Shown here piece after piece: positions 9,480 through 17,344 of a stretch of DNA of 64,000 bases. Positions within the stretch are counted from its first letter, which is position 1, and every line of letters starts with the position of its first letter. A model generated the notes under the pieces. The model was not told the DNA's origin. It worked only from the letters and a program-made list of their open reading frames with translations, and did not search any database. Made by a program: the position numbers and the translations under genes. Source of the DNA: Sphingopyxis terrae subsp. terrae NBRC 15098 (GTDB lineage: Bacteria; Pseudomonadota; Alphaproteobacteria; Sphingomonadales; Sphingomonadaceae); the NCBI RefSeq assembly GCF_001610975.1, contig NZ_CP013342.1:2055001-2119000 (forward strand), given 5' to 3'.

Positions 9480-10105
9480 TCGACCTTTTCATCTCGGCCT
9501 TCGTGACGCTTTTCGTGGTCATCGATCCGCCCGGCTGCGCGCCCATCTACGCCAGTCTGACGACGGGAGCCAGCGCGGCGCAGCGCCGGTCGATGGCGAT
9601 CCGCGCGACACTGATCGCCGGTTTCATCCTGATCTTCTTCGCGATGTTCGGCGAGGCGCTGCTCAGTTTCCTGCACATCGATCTCGACAGTTTCCGCATC
9701 GCGGGCGGGGTCATGCTGTTCATCATCGCGATCGACATGGTGTTCGAAAAGCGTACCGAGCGCCGCGAACAGCGCGCCGAAAAGCTGATGGCAACGCCCG
9801 AGGTCGAAGATGTATCGGTGTTTCCGATGGCGATGCCGATGCTCGCGGGGCCGGGATCGATTGCGTCGGTGATGCTGCTGGTGTCGCAGAACAGCGGGCT
9901 TGACCGCGCGCTGGTGATTTTCGGCGCACTGCTGCTCGTGCTTCTGCTGACGCTCGCCGCGCTGCTGCTCGCCGGACCGTTCATGCGCTTGATCGGCAAC
10001 AAGGGCGAGGCCGTCATCACCCGCCTGCTCGGCGTGCTGCTCGCGGCGCTCGCGGCGCAGTTCGTCATCGACGGGCTGAAAGCGAGCTTCTCGAGCCTCG
10101 CCTGA
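9476..10105 (+). CDS. MarC family integral membrane protein
   Basis: A 209-residue protein with six predicted membrane helices. It begins with the characteristic TLFVVIDPPGCAPIYASLT and contains PLAMPMLAGPGSI-type sequence (FPMAMPMLAGPGSI near 120) typical of the MarC/YchE family. The family was once linked to multiple antibiotic resistance, but that role was withdrawn; transport substrate is unknown. It is the last gene of the yhhQ-argB-yggT-folD run and is followed by a terminator. Confidence 0.9.
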   Translation: MIDLFISAFVTLFVVIDPPGCAPIYASLTTGASAAQRRSMAIRATLIAGFILIFFAMFGEALLSFLHIDLDSFRIAGGVMLFIIAIDMVFEKRTERREQRAEKLMATPEVEDVSVFPMAMPMLAGPGSIASVMLLVSQNSGLDRALVIFGALLLVLLLTLAALLLAGPFMRLIGNKGEAVITRLLGVLLAALAAQFVIDGLKASFSSLA

Positions 10106-10111
10106 CACGGT

Positions 10112-10141
10112 AAAGGGCGCCGCCTCCCGGCGACGCCCTTT
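10112..10141. terminator. Bidirectional terminator between marC and the OmpA-like gene
   Basis: A stem of GGGCG-c-CGCC against GGCG-a-CGCCC with one mismatch and a TCCC loop, flanked by AAA on the left and TTT on the right. The position between two convergent genes suits termination from both sides. Confidence 0.8.
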
Positions 10142-10163
10142 CCATCGTCCACGGGAATGGACT

Positions 10164-10853
10164 TTATCGTGCGGCGGCCACGTCCGCCTGCGTCACCGGC
10201 GCAATGCGGATTTCGACGCGGCGGTTGCACTGATAGTCGGCCTGCGTGCGTTCGGGTGCGCATTTGAGCTGCGTTTCGCCATAGCCCATCGTCGCCATGC
10301 GCGCGCGGTTGACGCCGCGACCTGCCAGATAGTCGGCGACCGACGCCGCGCGCCGTTCGGACAGCCCCTGATTATAGGTTTCGCTGCCCTGCGAATCGGT
10401 GTGGCCGTAAACGTCGATATAGGTGCTCGGATATTCCGACAGGGTCGAGGCGACGCTGTCGAGCGCGCCCCGGAACTGCGACTTCACGACCGCGCTGTTG
10501 AGGTCGAATGTCACGTCGCCGGGCATGTTGAGCACGAGCTGGTCGCCCTGGCGTTCGACATCGATGCCGGTGCCCGCGGTGCGTTCGCGCAGCTTCTTTT
10601 CCTGCTGATCCATATAATAGCCGACGCCCGCGCCGGCGACGGCGCCGATGCCCGCGCCAAGGATCTTTTCGGTCCGGTCATTGCGTCCGCCGACGAGATC
10701 GCCGAGCAGATAGCCGCCGAGCGCGCCGCCGATGCCGCCGATCGCGGCCTTGGAGATGCGCTGCTTGCCCGTTTCGGGGTCGGTGACGCAACCGGTCAGC
10801 GTGAGCGCGCCAAGGCTGGCGACGGCCGCTAGCTTGATCGTCCTCTTGTTCAT
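10164..10853 (-). CDS. OmpA-family lipoprotein (YiaD-like)
   Basis: A 229-residue outer-membrane lipoprotein that binds peptidoglycan. Cys22 lies in the lipobox LTLTGC. Residues about 36-80 form a glycine-zipper segment (AAIGGIGGALGGYLLG, GAGIGAVAGAGVGYYMD). The C-terminal OmpA domain (about 110-220) has YGHTDSQGSETYNQGLSERR with Asp153 and Arg168, the residues that contact diaminopimelate. ATG 10853 has GGGAG upstream; longer in-frame starts lack a signal peptide at the right place. An 8-bp hairpin sits in its leader. Confidence 0.9.
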   Translation of the reverse strand: MNKRTIKLAAVASLGALTLTGCVTDPETGKQRISKAAIGGIGGALGGYLLGDLVGGRNDRTEKILGAGIGAVAGAGVGYYMDQQEKKLRERTAGTGIDVERQGDQLVLNMPGDVTFDLNSAVVKSQFRGALDSVASTLSEYPSTYIDVYGHTDSQGSETYNQGLSERRAASVADYLAGRGVNRARMATMGYGETQLKCAPERTQADYQCNRRVEIRIAPVTQADVAAAR

Positions 10854-10871
10854 TTCTGGCTCCCTTTTTTG

Positions 10872-10895
10872 GGCATCGCCGGTCCATGCGATGCC
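10872..10895 (-). promoter_or_regulatory. 5' leader hairpin of the OmpA-like gene
   Basis: A perfect 8-bp inverted repeat (GGCATCGC / GCGATGCC, loop of eight) ends 18 nt before the start codon and is followed on the transcript by AAAAAA and the ribosome site. It could stabilise the mRNA 5' end or act as an operator. Confidence 0.45.
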
Positions 10896-11065
10896 ACGAC
10901 CACAAGGATAACATATGATCGCGCTTTCCGTTCCGTCATTCATGCTGAACGCTGGCTGAGCGTGCCGATGTCGTCGCCATTGTGCAGCACCGCGGCTTTG
11001 GCCTATAGGACCGGCATGACCGAAGCTGACAGGGGCCGGGCGCGCCAGCGCCGTACGACCGCCCA

Positions 11066-12391
11066 ATGACCCCTTTTCCCTGGGCGGATGTGGCGATCAT
11101 CCTGATCCTTATCCTGCTCAACGGCGTTTTCGCCATGTCCGAACTCGCGATCGTTTCGGCGCGCGACCCGCGGTTGCAGGCCGCTGAGAAGCGCGGCAGC
11201 AGTGGAGCGCGGATCGCGCGTCAGCTTGCCTCCGACCCCGGCCGCTTCCTGTCGACGGTGCAGGTTGGCATCACGCTGATCGGCGTGCTGACGGGCGCCT
11301 ATTCGGGGGCCAGCCTGGGCCAGCCCGTCGCCGAACGGTTGCAGGCATGGACCGGCCTTGATGCCGACACCGCGCGCACGGTTGCGTTCGCCCTCGTCAT
11401 CGCGCTTACGACTTATGCCTCGCTGATCGCGGGCGAGCTTGTCCCCAAACAATTCGCGCTGCGCGCACCCGAACGGATTGCGATCTTCGTCGCGCCGATG
11501 ATGTTTTGGCTTGCGCGCATTGCGGCTCCGCTGGTCTGGCTGCTCAACAACAGTTCGGGTCTGGTGTTCCGCCTGCTCGGTCTCAAGCGCGAATCGGACG
11601 ATCAGGTGACCGCCGAGGAACTGCACCTGATCGTCGCCGAGGCGTCGAAATCGGGCGTGATCGAGGAGAGCGAGCGCGCGATCATCTCGGGCGTCGTGCG
11701 GCTTGCCGACCGGCCGGTGCGCGAAGTGATGACGCCGCGCAAGGATGTCGACTGGATCGACATCACGCTCGACGCGAAGGGTGTGCGCGACAAGCTGCTC
11801 GAAACGCCGCACAGCCGTCTGCCGGTCGCGCGCGGGTCGGTCGACGATATCGTCGGAGTCGTGCAAGCGCGCGACATCGCGGCGGCGCTGTTCCGTGGCG
11901 ACCCGATAGACCTCGAGCGGCTGATGCGCCGCGCCGCGGTCATCCACGACCAGATCGATGCGATGGACGCGCTCGCGGCGCTGCGCCTTGCCGAAGTGCC
12001 GATGCTGCTCGTTCACGACGAATATGGCCATTTCGATGGACTGGTGACGCCCGCCGACCTGATGTCGGCGATCGCGGGTGAGTTCGCGTCCGATCAGGAT
12101 ATCGGCAGCGAACCCTTCGTCGTCGAACGCGAGGATGGCAGCCTGCTGATCGCCGGGTCGATGCCCGCCGACCAGATGGCCGAGCGGCTGGGGATCGAAC
12201 TCGACGACGACCGCGACTATGCGACCGCCGCGGGCCACGCGCTCGCGATCCTCAAGCATCTGCCCGAGGAAGGGGAGGCCTTCACCGATCGCGGCTGGAG
12301 GTTCGAGATCGTCGATATGGACGGCCGCAAGATCGACAAGCTGCTGGTCAGCGAAGTGCGCAAGCCCAAGGTCGAAGCCGAGGGCGATTGA
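11066..12391 (+). CDS. CorC/HlyC family membrane protein (DUF21-CBS-CorC)
   Basis: A 441-residue inner-membrane protein of the group related to CNNM magnesium exporters. Residues about 5-190 are the DUF21 domain with four hydrophobic segments, including GELVPKQFALRAPERIA. Two CBS domains follow (about 215-335; VMTPRKDVDWID marks the first) and a CorC/HlyC transporter-associated domain (about 350-430, DDRDYATAAGHALAILKHLP). Probable role is Mg2+ or Co2+ efflux or regulation of it. ATG 11066 has no ribosome site; it overlaps the stop of a 17-codon frame (11017-11069), which might couple translation. Confidence 0.88.
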   Translation: MTPFPWADVAIILILILLNGVFAMSELAIVSARDPRLQAAEKRGSSGARIARQLASDPGRFLSTVQVGITLIGVLTGAYSGASLGQPVAERLQAWTGLDADTARTVAFALVIALTTYASLIAGELVPKQFALRAPERIAIFVAPMMFWLARIAAPLVWLLNNSSGLVFRLLGLKRESDDQVTAEELHLIVAEASKSGVIEESERAIISGVVRLADRPVREVMTPRKDVDWIDITLDAKGVRDKLLETPHSRLPVARGSVDDIVGVVQARDIAAALFRGDPIDLERLMRRAAVIHDQIDAMDALAALRLAEVPMLLVHDEYGHFDGLVTPADLMSAIAGEFASDQDIGSEPFVVEREDGSLLIAGSMPADQMAERLGIELDDDRDYATAAGHALAILKHLPEEGEAFTDRGWRFEIVDMDGRKIDKLLVSEVRKPKVEAEGD

Positions 12392-12439
12392 TCGGGGTTC
12401 GCGGCCTCAACGGCCGGGACTGAAGTGGCAACTGGCCGT

Positions 12440-12589
12440 TTATCGGGGTCGCGTCGGTCCGACATGATGCATCACCGCTTCCGCGAGTTTTCGCTCCTCG
12501 CGGGTCGGACGGACCGGCTCGGTTTCGGGCGTCGCGTGGCGCCGTCCGAACATCGGGCGGCGGACAGGAAGCAGGGGGGCATAACGCAT
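12440..12589 (-). CDS. Small hypothetical protein, doubtful
   Basis: A 49-codon frame, the only coding candidate in the otherwise gene-free stretch 12392-12692. The product is basic with an acidic-basic helix near the end (TREERKLAEAVMHHVG). Third-position G+C is roughly two thirds, lower than neighbouring real genes, and no clear ribosome site precedes the ATG. It occupies the place downstream of lptA where lptB is common in other Proteobacteria, but has no ABC ATPase features. The rest of this stretch shows nothing I can name. Confidence 0.3.
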   Translation of the reverse strand: MRYAPLLPVRRPMFGRRHATPETEPVRPTREERKLAEAVMHHVGPTRPR

Positions 12590-12692
12590 CGGAGCACGCC
12601 TTGATCGCACGGCCGCCCCCCGGCACCGCAATGGGTCTGGTCCCCGAAACCATTCTTGCGCGCGCGGCTTGCGCGACGCTTAACGGACAGCG

Positions 12693-13271
12693 TTACTGGT
12701 TTCTTTGCGGTACGCTGAAGGTGCCCTTGACGCGGCCGCCCGAACCGTCGGTGACCGGATTGCCGTCGGGGCCGCGGGCAGCGCCGCGACCGTCGACCGT
12801 CGCGCGTCCGCTGTTGAGGTCGATTACAAGTCGTCCGCCCGACAGGCGGTTCGCGCCCTGCGTTAACTGGACATTGCCGACCATCGTGATCAGCCGCCGG
12901 TCGAGATCGTAGATCGCGACATTGCCCTTTGCCGTTTCATTGCCCTTGGTGACGGTGACGCCGCCCGTCGCGTCGAGCCGGTTGACGTCGGTGTTGCCGG
13001 CGCGGGTATAGGCGACGGTCATGCGCGGTGCGACCACGGTCAACCCCGCCTGCGTTACTCGCACGCCGCCCGCCAGTACGACGCGGTCGGCGCGATCCTG
13101 CACCTCGATGCTGCCCGCGTCGAAATCGACGGGGGCGTTGCTGTTGTGATTCGCCAGCGCCTGCGCATAGGCCGCGCCGCCGCCATGTCCGCTTGCCAGA
13201 ATCGCGAGGCTGGTCAGCACGAAGCTGGCGCCGGCCAGCGTCAGGCTCTTCACGGTCCAAAGCCCCTTCAT
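12693..13271 (-). CDS. lptA: LPS transport periplasmic protein LptA
   Basis: Forms the periplasmic bridge that carries lipopolysaccharide from LptC to the outer membrane. The 192-residue protein has a signal peptide ending near AAYAQ and an OstA domain (about 45-165) built from repeating strand pairs: VDFDAGSIEVQDRADRVVL, RVTQAGLTVVAPRMTV, DATGGVTVTKG, GNVQLTQGANRLSGGRLVID. A Gly-rich tail follows. ATG 13271 overlaps the lptC stop by four bases. Confidence 0.88.
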   Translation of the reverse strand: MKGLWTVKSLTLAGASFVLTSLAILASGHGGGAAYAQALANHNSNAPVDFDAGSIEVQDRADRVVLAGGVRVTQAGLTVVAPRMTVAYTRAGNTDVNRLDATGGVTVTKGNETAKGNVAIYDLDRRLITMVGNVQLTQGANRLSGGRLVIDLNSGRATVDGRGAARGPDGNPVTDGSGGRVKGTFSVPQRNQ

Positions 13272-13906
13272 TTGAGCGCTCCCTGGTTGATCCGAAGATG
13301 GGCGTTCCCCGACAGGCGGACGATCCGCTGGTCAAGGTCGGCGGTCAGTTCGTTGGCCGAAAAATTACCGATGTTCAACGCGCCATTGACGCCGCCGGTA
13401 CCGACGAGGCTGCGATTCTTGAGGTCGATAGCGACATTGTTCGCATCGATGCGATAGCCGTCGGCGCCCTTGACTTGTACCAGTCCCGGCACGGTCACCT
13501 TTTCGCTGTCCATGTCATATTGTCCGTTCGCGGCGGCGATCGTCGCCGGGCCGTCGGCCAGCTTGATTGCCCCGGACAGTCCGTTCATCCGCACGATCGG
13601 TTCGGTCGAGCTTTTCTGCACCGCGCTTTCTGCGATGAGCGCAAAGGGCTGGCCTTTGGTGTCCTGGCCGCGATATTCGGCACGCACGACCTTCATCCGC
13701 TCCTTCGCCACCTCGACCTTGTCCTTGGCGAGCAGGAAGCTGACCTCGCTGCGCTGGGTGAAGGGCGAAAAGACGAGCACCGCCGCAACGACGCCGATAA
13801 CGAGCGGCAGGCCGTAGCGCAAAATGCGCACCACGCGGTCGTGGCGCGACCCGCTGGCCGCCCACAGGCGGCGCATCGTGCGGTCGATTTCGGCGCGTTC
13901 GGACAC
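13268..13906 (-). CDS. lptC: LPS export protein LptC
   Basis: A bitopic inner-membrane protein that passes lipopolysaccharide to LptA. The 212 residues comprise a cytoplasmic Arg-rich start, one membrane helix (about 29-46, LRYGLPLVIGVVAAVLVF) and a periplasmic beta-jellyroll domain (about 60-205) with alternating strands such as GLVQVKGADGYRIDANNVAIDL. It starts 16 nt after rnd and overlaps lptA. lptB is not next in the operon, so the ATPase must be elsewhere. Confidence 0.85.
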   Translation of the reverse strand: MSERAEIDRTMRRLWAASGSRHDRVVRILRYGLPLVIGVVAAVLVFSPFTQRSEVSFLLAKDKVEVAKERMKVVRAEYRGQDTKGQPFALIAESAVQKSSTEPIVRMNGLSGAIKLADGPATIAAANGQYDMDSEKVTVPGLVQVKGADGYRIDANNVAIDLKNRSLVGTGGVNGALNIGNFSANELTADLDQRIVRLSGNAHLRINQGALK

Positions 13907-13922
13907 CCGCGGCGGCTTCCCG

Positions 13923-14540
13923 TCAGCTATGCGCGAAGATGTCGACCTCGGGCCATCCGGCGAGGTCGAGCGCGGCGCGCGTCGGGAGGAAATCGAAGCA
14001 GGATTGTGCGAGTTCGGTGCGCCCCTCGCGCGCGAGGCGGGCGTCGAGCACCTCCTTCATTGCGTGCAGAAAGCGGACATCGCTCGCGGCATAGTCGCGC
14101 TGCGCCTCGCTCAGTTCGGCAGCGCCCCAGTCGCTCGACTGCTGCTGCTTCGATACATCCTGTCCCAGCAGTTCGCGGACCAGTTCCTTGAGCCCGTGGC
14201 GGTCGGTGTAGGTGCGCACCAGCTTCGACGCGATCTTGGTGCAATAGACGGGGGCGGTGACAACGCCGAGCGCCTGCTGCATCGCGGCAATATCGAAACG
14301 GGCGAAATGGAACAGTTTCAGCCGGTCAGGATCAGTGAGGATCGCCTTGAGGACCGGTGCGTCATAGCGGCTGCCGGGGCCGAATCGCACCAGATGCTCG
14401 TCGCCCTTGCCGTCGCTGATCTGGACGAGGCACAGCCGGTCGCGCAGCGGGTTGAGTCCCATGGTTTCGGTGTCGATCGCGACGGGGCCGGGGCCGATCG
14501 CGCCTTCCGGCAGATCTTCTTCGTGGAAATATACGGTCAT
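13923..14540 (-). CDS. rnd: Ribonuclease D, short form
   Basis: A 3'-5' exoribonuclease for tRNA and small RNA 3' ends. The 205-residue protein is the DEDDy exonuclease domain alone: AIDTET (Asp23, Glu25), HFARFD (Asp83) and the ExoIII motif with Tyr150 and Asp154 (RDYAASD). The HRDC domains of full-length RNase D are absent, which is normal for the alphaproteobacterial short form. It is first in the rnd-lptC-lptA operon. Confidence 0.9.
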   Translation of the reverse strand: MTVYFHEEDLPEGAIGPGPVAIDTETMGLNPLRDRLCLVQISDGKGDEHLVRFGPGSRYDAPVLKAILTDPDRLKLFHFARFDIAAMQQALGVVTAPVYCTKIASKLVRTYTDRHGLKELVRELLGQDVSKQQQSSDWGAAELSEAQRDYAASDVRFLHAMKEVLDARLAREGRTELAQSCFDFLPTRAALDLAGWPEVDIFAHS

Positions 14541-14673
14541 CGACTTGCCTTAGGCGAAGCGGCGGCGCCGCTCAATGACTGGTTTTCGCGGTACCGCCCC
14601 TCGGCGCCAGCGCTACGGCAAAGCTTGGAAATCCGCCGATCGCGGCTTTGAATTTTCTGTTCGCAGATGCCGT

Positions 14674-14690
14674 TCATATAGGTTATATAT
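14674..14690 (+). promoter_or_regulatory. AT-rich promoter candidate for the cold-shock gene
   Basis: CATATAGGTTATATATT stands out in G+C-rich surroundings about 110 nt before the cold-shock start. TATATT (14685-14690) fits a -10 box, but no good -35 box is at 17 bp. It would give a leader of about 105 nt, which suits cold-shock mRNA regulation. The rest of the gap 14541-14800 shows nothing else. Confidence 0.3.
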
Positions 14691-14800
14691 TGCGCCGTTA
14701 GCGGCACGGGGCGAGTCTGTGCCCATGGTGAACTGCGTCCCCGTCCGGCGCAAGGAGCCGGTTCAATCGGGTGTGGACGACCGAAAGCGACTACTAAGCA

Positions 14801-15598
14801 ATGAGTTTCAACAAGGATCGCCGTGGCCATCGCGGACGCGGCAAGCGCGACGACTTCGGCAATTTCGACAGTTTCGAACCGGCACCTTATGGCGGCGGCG
14901 GCTTTGGCGGTGGCGACCGCGGTGGTTTCGGTGATCGCGGCGGCTTCGGTGGCGGCGATCGTGCCGGCGGCGATCGTGGTGGTGGTTTCGGCGGTGGCGA
15001 TCGCGGCGGCTTCGCCGGCGGCGGTCGCGGCGGCTTTGGCGGTGGCGGCGGCGGTGCCCGCGGCGGCATGCCGGCACAGGTCGTCGGCGAAGGCCAGGGC
15101 CAAGTGAAATTCTTCAACCCCTCGAAGGGCTTTGGCTTCATCGCGCGCGACGATGGCGGTGAAGACGTGTTCGTGCACATCAGCGCGGTCGAACAGGCGG
15201 GACTGCAGGGCCTCGCATCGGGTCAGCCGCTCGGTTTCACGCTCGTCGAACGCAACGGCAAGGTGTCGGCCATCGATCTCAAGATCGAAGGCGAACCGAT
15301 GCCTGTCGAGGACTTCGCCCCGCGTCCGCGCGAGGATCGTCCCGCTGCGGGCGGTGCGCGCGGCCGGCGTCAGCTGACCGGCGAACGCACGTCGGGCACG
15401 GTGAAATTCTTCAACACGACCAAGGGTTTCGGTTTCATCGCGCGCGATGACGGACAGGCGGATGCCTTCGTCCACATCAGCGCGGTGCAGCGCGCCGGCA
15501 TGGCGGGCCTCGAAGAAGGCGACCGCGTCGCTTTCGACATCGAGGTGGATGATCGCGGCAAATTCGCCGCGGTGAACCTCCAGCCGACGCAGGACTGA
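14801..15598 (+). CDS. Double cold-shock-domain protein with Gly-rich N-terminal arm
   Basis: A 265-residue single-stranded nucleic-acid-binding protein. Residues 1-30 are basic then acidic; 31-90 are a Gly-rich, RGG/FGG-type repeat (GGFGGGDRGGF units); CSD1 spans about 98-162 and CSD2 about 198-261. Both carry RNP1 (KGFGFI at 109-114 and 208-213) and RNP2 (VFVHIS 123-128, AFVHIS 222-227). Two-domain cold-shock proteins occur in alphaproteobacteria, but the long RGG-like arm is unusual and resembles RNA chaperones that condense with RNA. ATG 14801 follows a weak site (ACTAAGCA). A strong terminator follows. Confidence 0.9.
   Translation: MSFNKDRRGHRGRGKRDDFGNFDSFEPAPYGGGGFGGGDRGGFGDRGGFGGGDRAGGDRGGGFGGGDRGGFAGGGRGGFGGGGGGARGGMPAQVVGEGQGQVKFFNPSKGFGFIARDDGGEDVFVHISAVEQAGLQGLASGQPLGFTLVERNGKVSAIDLKIEGEPMPVEDFAPRPREDRPAAGGARGRRQLTGERTSGTVKFFNTTKGFGFIARDDGQADAFVHISAVQRAGMAGLEEGDRVAFDIEVDDRGKFAAVNLQPTQD
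14891..15067 (+). repeat. In-gene Gly-rich codon repeat
   Basis: Codons 31-89 of the cold-shock gene are built from imperfect repeats of GGCGGTGGCGATCG and GGCGGCTTCGG, encoding GGFGGGDRGG units. Slippage here could change arm length between strains. Confidence 0.75.
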
Positions 15599-15620
15599 TT
15601 CGGCGTCCACCGGATGAACG

Positions 15621-15651
15621 AAGGGCGGCCCCGCAAAGGGCCGCCCTTTTT
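15621..15651. terminator. Strong intrinsic terminator after the cold-shock gene
   Basis: A perfect 9-bp stem (GGGCGGCCC / GGGCCGCCC, six-base loop) with AA before and TTTTT after. It ends the cold-shock transcript and may also act weakly on the convergent dps transcript. Confidence 0.92.
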
Positions 15652-15676
15652 CGTTACCGGTGGTCTGCGCAGCCCC

Positions 15677-16129
15677 TCAGGCGAGGGTGGCCTTCAGGAA
15701 CCAGATACGCTGCTGCGTTTCGTCCGCCCAGCCATCGACCAGGCCGCTCGTCGCAATGTCGCCATCGGCTTCGGCCGCCGTCTTGGCATCCTTGAGCTGG
15801 GCGAGCAGCGTCTCGTTGTCGGCGGCAAGGTTGCGCACCATCGTTTCGGCGTCGACGCTCGCTGCGTCGTCGTCCTTGATCGACTGGTGACGGCTGATGT
15901 CGCCGATCGAGCGGAGCGTCGCTGCGCCATTCTTGCGCACACGCTCGGCGATCAGGTCGGTCGTCGCGAGGATCTGGGCCGCCTGCTCGTCGAACAGAAG
16001 GTGCAGGCTGCGAAAACTGGGGCCCTTGACGTGCCAGTGATAATTTTTGGTTTTCAGATAGAGCGCGAAACTGTCGGCGAGCAGCGCGTTCAGCGCATCC
16101 GCAACGGCAGGCTGATTCTTGTTGGACAT
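15677..16129 (-). CDS. dps: Dps ferritin-like DNA-protection protein
   Basis: Forms a dodecamer that oxidises and stores iron and protects DNA in starvation or peroxide stress. The 150-residue protein has the Dps ferroxidase pattern: NYHWHVKGPSF (His31), SLHLLFDEQ (His43, Asp47) and DLIAERVRKNG (Asp58, Glu62). ATG 16129 has an excellent AGGAGG site, so the longer in-frame start is rejected. Upstream, ATCGAT-aaa-ATCGAT (16211-16225) may be a regulator site. Confidence 0.93.
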   Translation of the reverse strand: MSNKNQPAVADALNALLADSFALYLKTKNYHWHVKGPSFRSLHLLFDEQAAQILATTDLIAERVRKNGAATLRSIGDISRHQSIKDDDAASVDAETMVRNLAADNETLLAQLKDAKTAAEADGDIATSGLVDGWADETQQRIWFLKATLA

Positions 16130-16252
16130 GGGAAAGCCTCCTTTTTCTGCTTCCCGGCCAATATAGTGCCGTAGCGGCAAAGCTGCCCATGAAGCCTGTT
16201 CGATGCTGTGATCGATAAAATCGATTACTGGGCACCATAATCGGATTTTCTG

Positions 16253-16816
16253 TCAGAGACCGAAGGCGCGCATCGCGGCGTTGAGGCCCCATAGCGTGAG
16301 AATCGCGGCGCTCATCAACCGGGCGATCCGTGCCGCGGCCTGATCGGCGAGCGCGGCGCCAAAAGCGAGGAACGGGACCAGCGAGAGCGTCCAGCCGATC
16401 AGCCCCCCCGCGGCCGCCCACAGCCCGGCGCCACTCGTCGCCGCCAGCGCGCCGATCAGGAAATGGCTGCGGTCGCCGAGTTGAGCCAGAAACAGCCGTG
16501 CCGCGAGCGAGGGCAACGGAGCTTCCTCCAGACTCTGGACCGCCGGGCCGAGGCGCCCCCGCCAGACGAGCGCGACCGCCGCACCGAGCAACGCGAAGGC
16601 GAGCAGCAGCGCTACGATACCCTGACCGATCACCCGGTTTGCTGCCGTCCCCGCGACCGCCGCGATGGTCGCATTGGCCAGAAAGGCGGCAAAGGCAATC
16701 GCGACGACGGCGCGGCGATCCCCGCGCGCCGCCATCACCTGCGACAGCAAACGTCCGGTTCGGCCATCGGCGTTGGCTAGCAATACCGCGACGAGGGCAA
16801 GCATGATGGCATCCAT
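16253..16816 (-). CDS. GDT1/TMEM165-like membrane protein, divergent
   Basis: A 187-residue protein with about six hydrophobic segments in two similar halves. The two family motifs (ExGDK/RS/T) are recognisable but altered: LLANADGRTG near residue 13 and LAQLGDRSHF near 110. The loss of the acidic Glu in both motifs suggests changed or lost cation (Ca2+/Mn2+) transport. Third-position G+C is high, so it looks like an expressed gene rather than a relic. A different transporter fold is possible. Confidence 0.6.
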   Translation of the reverse strand: MDAIMLALVAVLLANADGRTGRLLSQVMAARGDRRAVVAIAFAAFLANATIAAVAGTAANRVIGQGIVALLLAFALLGAAVALVWRGRLGPAVQSLEEAPLPSLAARLFLAQLGDRSHFLIGALAATSGAGLWAAAGGLIGWTLSLVPFLAFGAALADQAAARIARLMSAAILTLWGLNAAMRAFGL

Positions 16817-16924
16817 GACGACCAGCCTACTCCAGCTATGGCAGCGAAGAAACGGGGCGGCATAAGCATCGCAGGGCGCGGAGGATGCGCATGCCGGCCG
16901 CCTCCCGACTTCGAATCCCGCCCG

Positions 16925-17332
16925 TCAATGCCAAGGCGAGGTCCGGACCGCCCAATAGACGAGGTAGAGCAGCCCTGCCCACAACAGAAGGATGAAGGCC
17001 ATGCCCGCGCGGCTCGAGGGGCGCTCGCTCGCAAGCTCCGCCGCTGCATGCAATTCGCTCCACAGCGGATCGGGGATCATCTGTCGGACCAGCCACAGAC
17101 CCGCTGGGACGATCAGCAGATCGTCGAGCCAGCCGAGTACAGGGACGAAATCGGGTATCAGATCGATCGGCGACAGCGCATAGGCAGCGACGGCGACCGC
17201 CAGCAGCCTGGCGATCAGTGGCGTCCGCGGGTCCCGCGCGGCGAGCCACGCGGCGTGCGCCTCGACGGAAAGCCGATGGCCCAGATCGCCGATGCGTTCG
17301 GAAAGGGATTTGCCCGTCATCGCGTCGCACAT
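16925..17332 (-). CDS. DUF1232 membrane protein
   Basis: A 135-residue protein. It carries the DUF1232 core AYALSPIDLIPDFVPVLGW followed by LDDLLIVPAGLWLV (about 45-85), and ends with one more membrane helix. Family role is unknown; a regulatory or polyketide-cluster link has been noted in some bacteria. The ATG at 17332 has AGGA six bases upstream and is preferred to the ATG at 17320. It is divergent from dgcA with only 12 nt between the starts. Confidence 0.8.
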   Translation of the reverse strand: MCDAMTGKSLSERIGDLGHRLSVEAHAAWLAARDPRTPLIARLLAVAVAAYALSPIDLIPDFVPVLGWLDDLLIVPAGLWLVRQMIPDPLWSELHAAAELASERPSSRAGMAFILLLWAGLLYLVYWAVRTSPWH

Positions 17333-17344
17333 TAGTCTTCCTGC

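Noticed and set aside
11017..11069. A 17-codon frame ending in an ATGA overlap with the CorC gene
   Set aside because: Could couple translation, but has no ribosome site and no meaningful product; kept only as a remark.
14891..15067. Repeat array resembling CRISPR
   Set aside because: The repeats are in frame inside the cold-shock gene, have no spacers and encode Gly-rich units.
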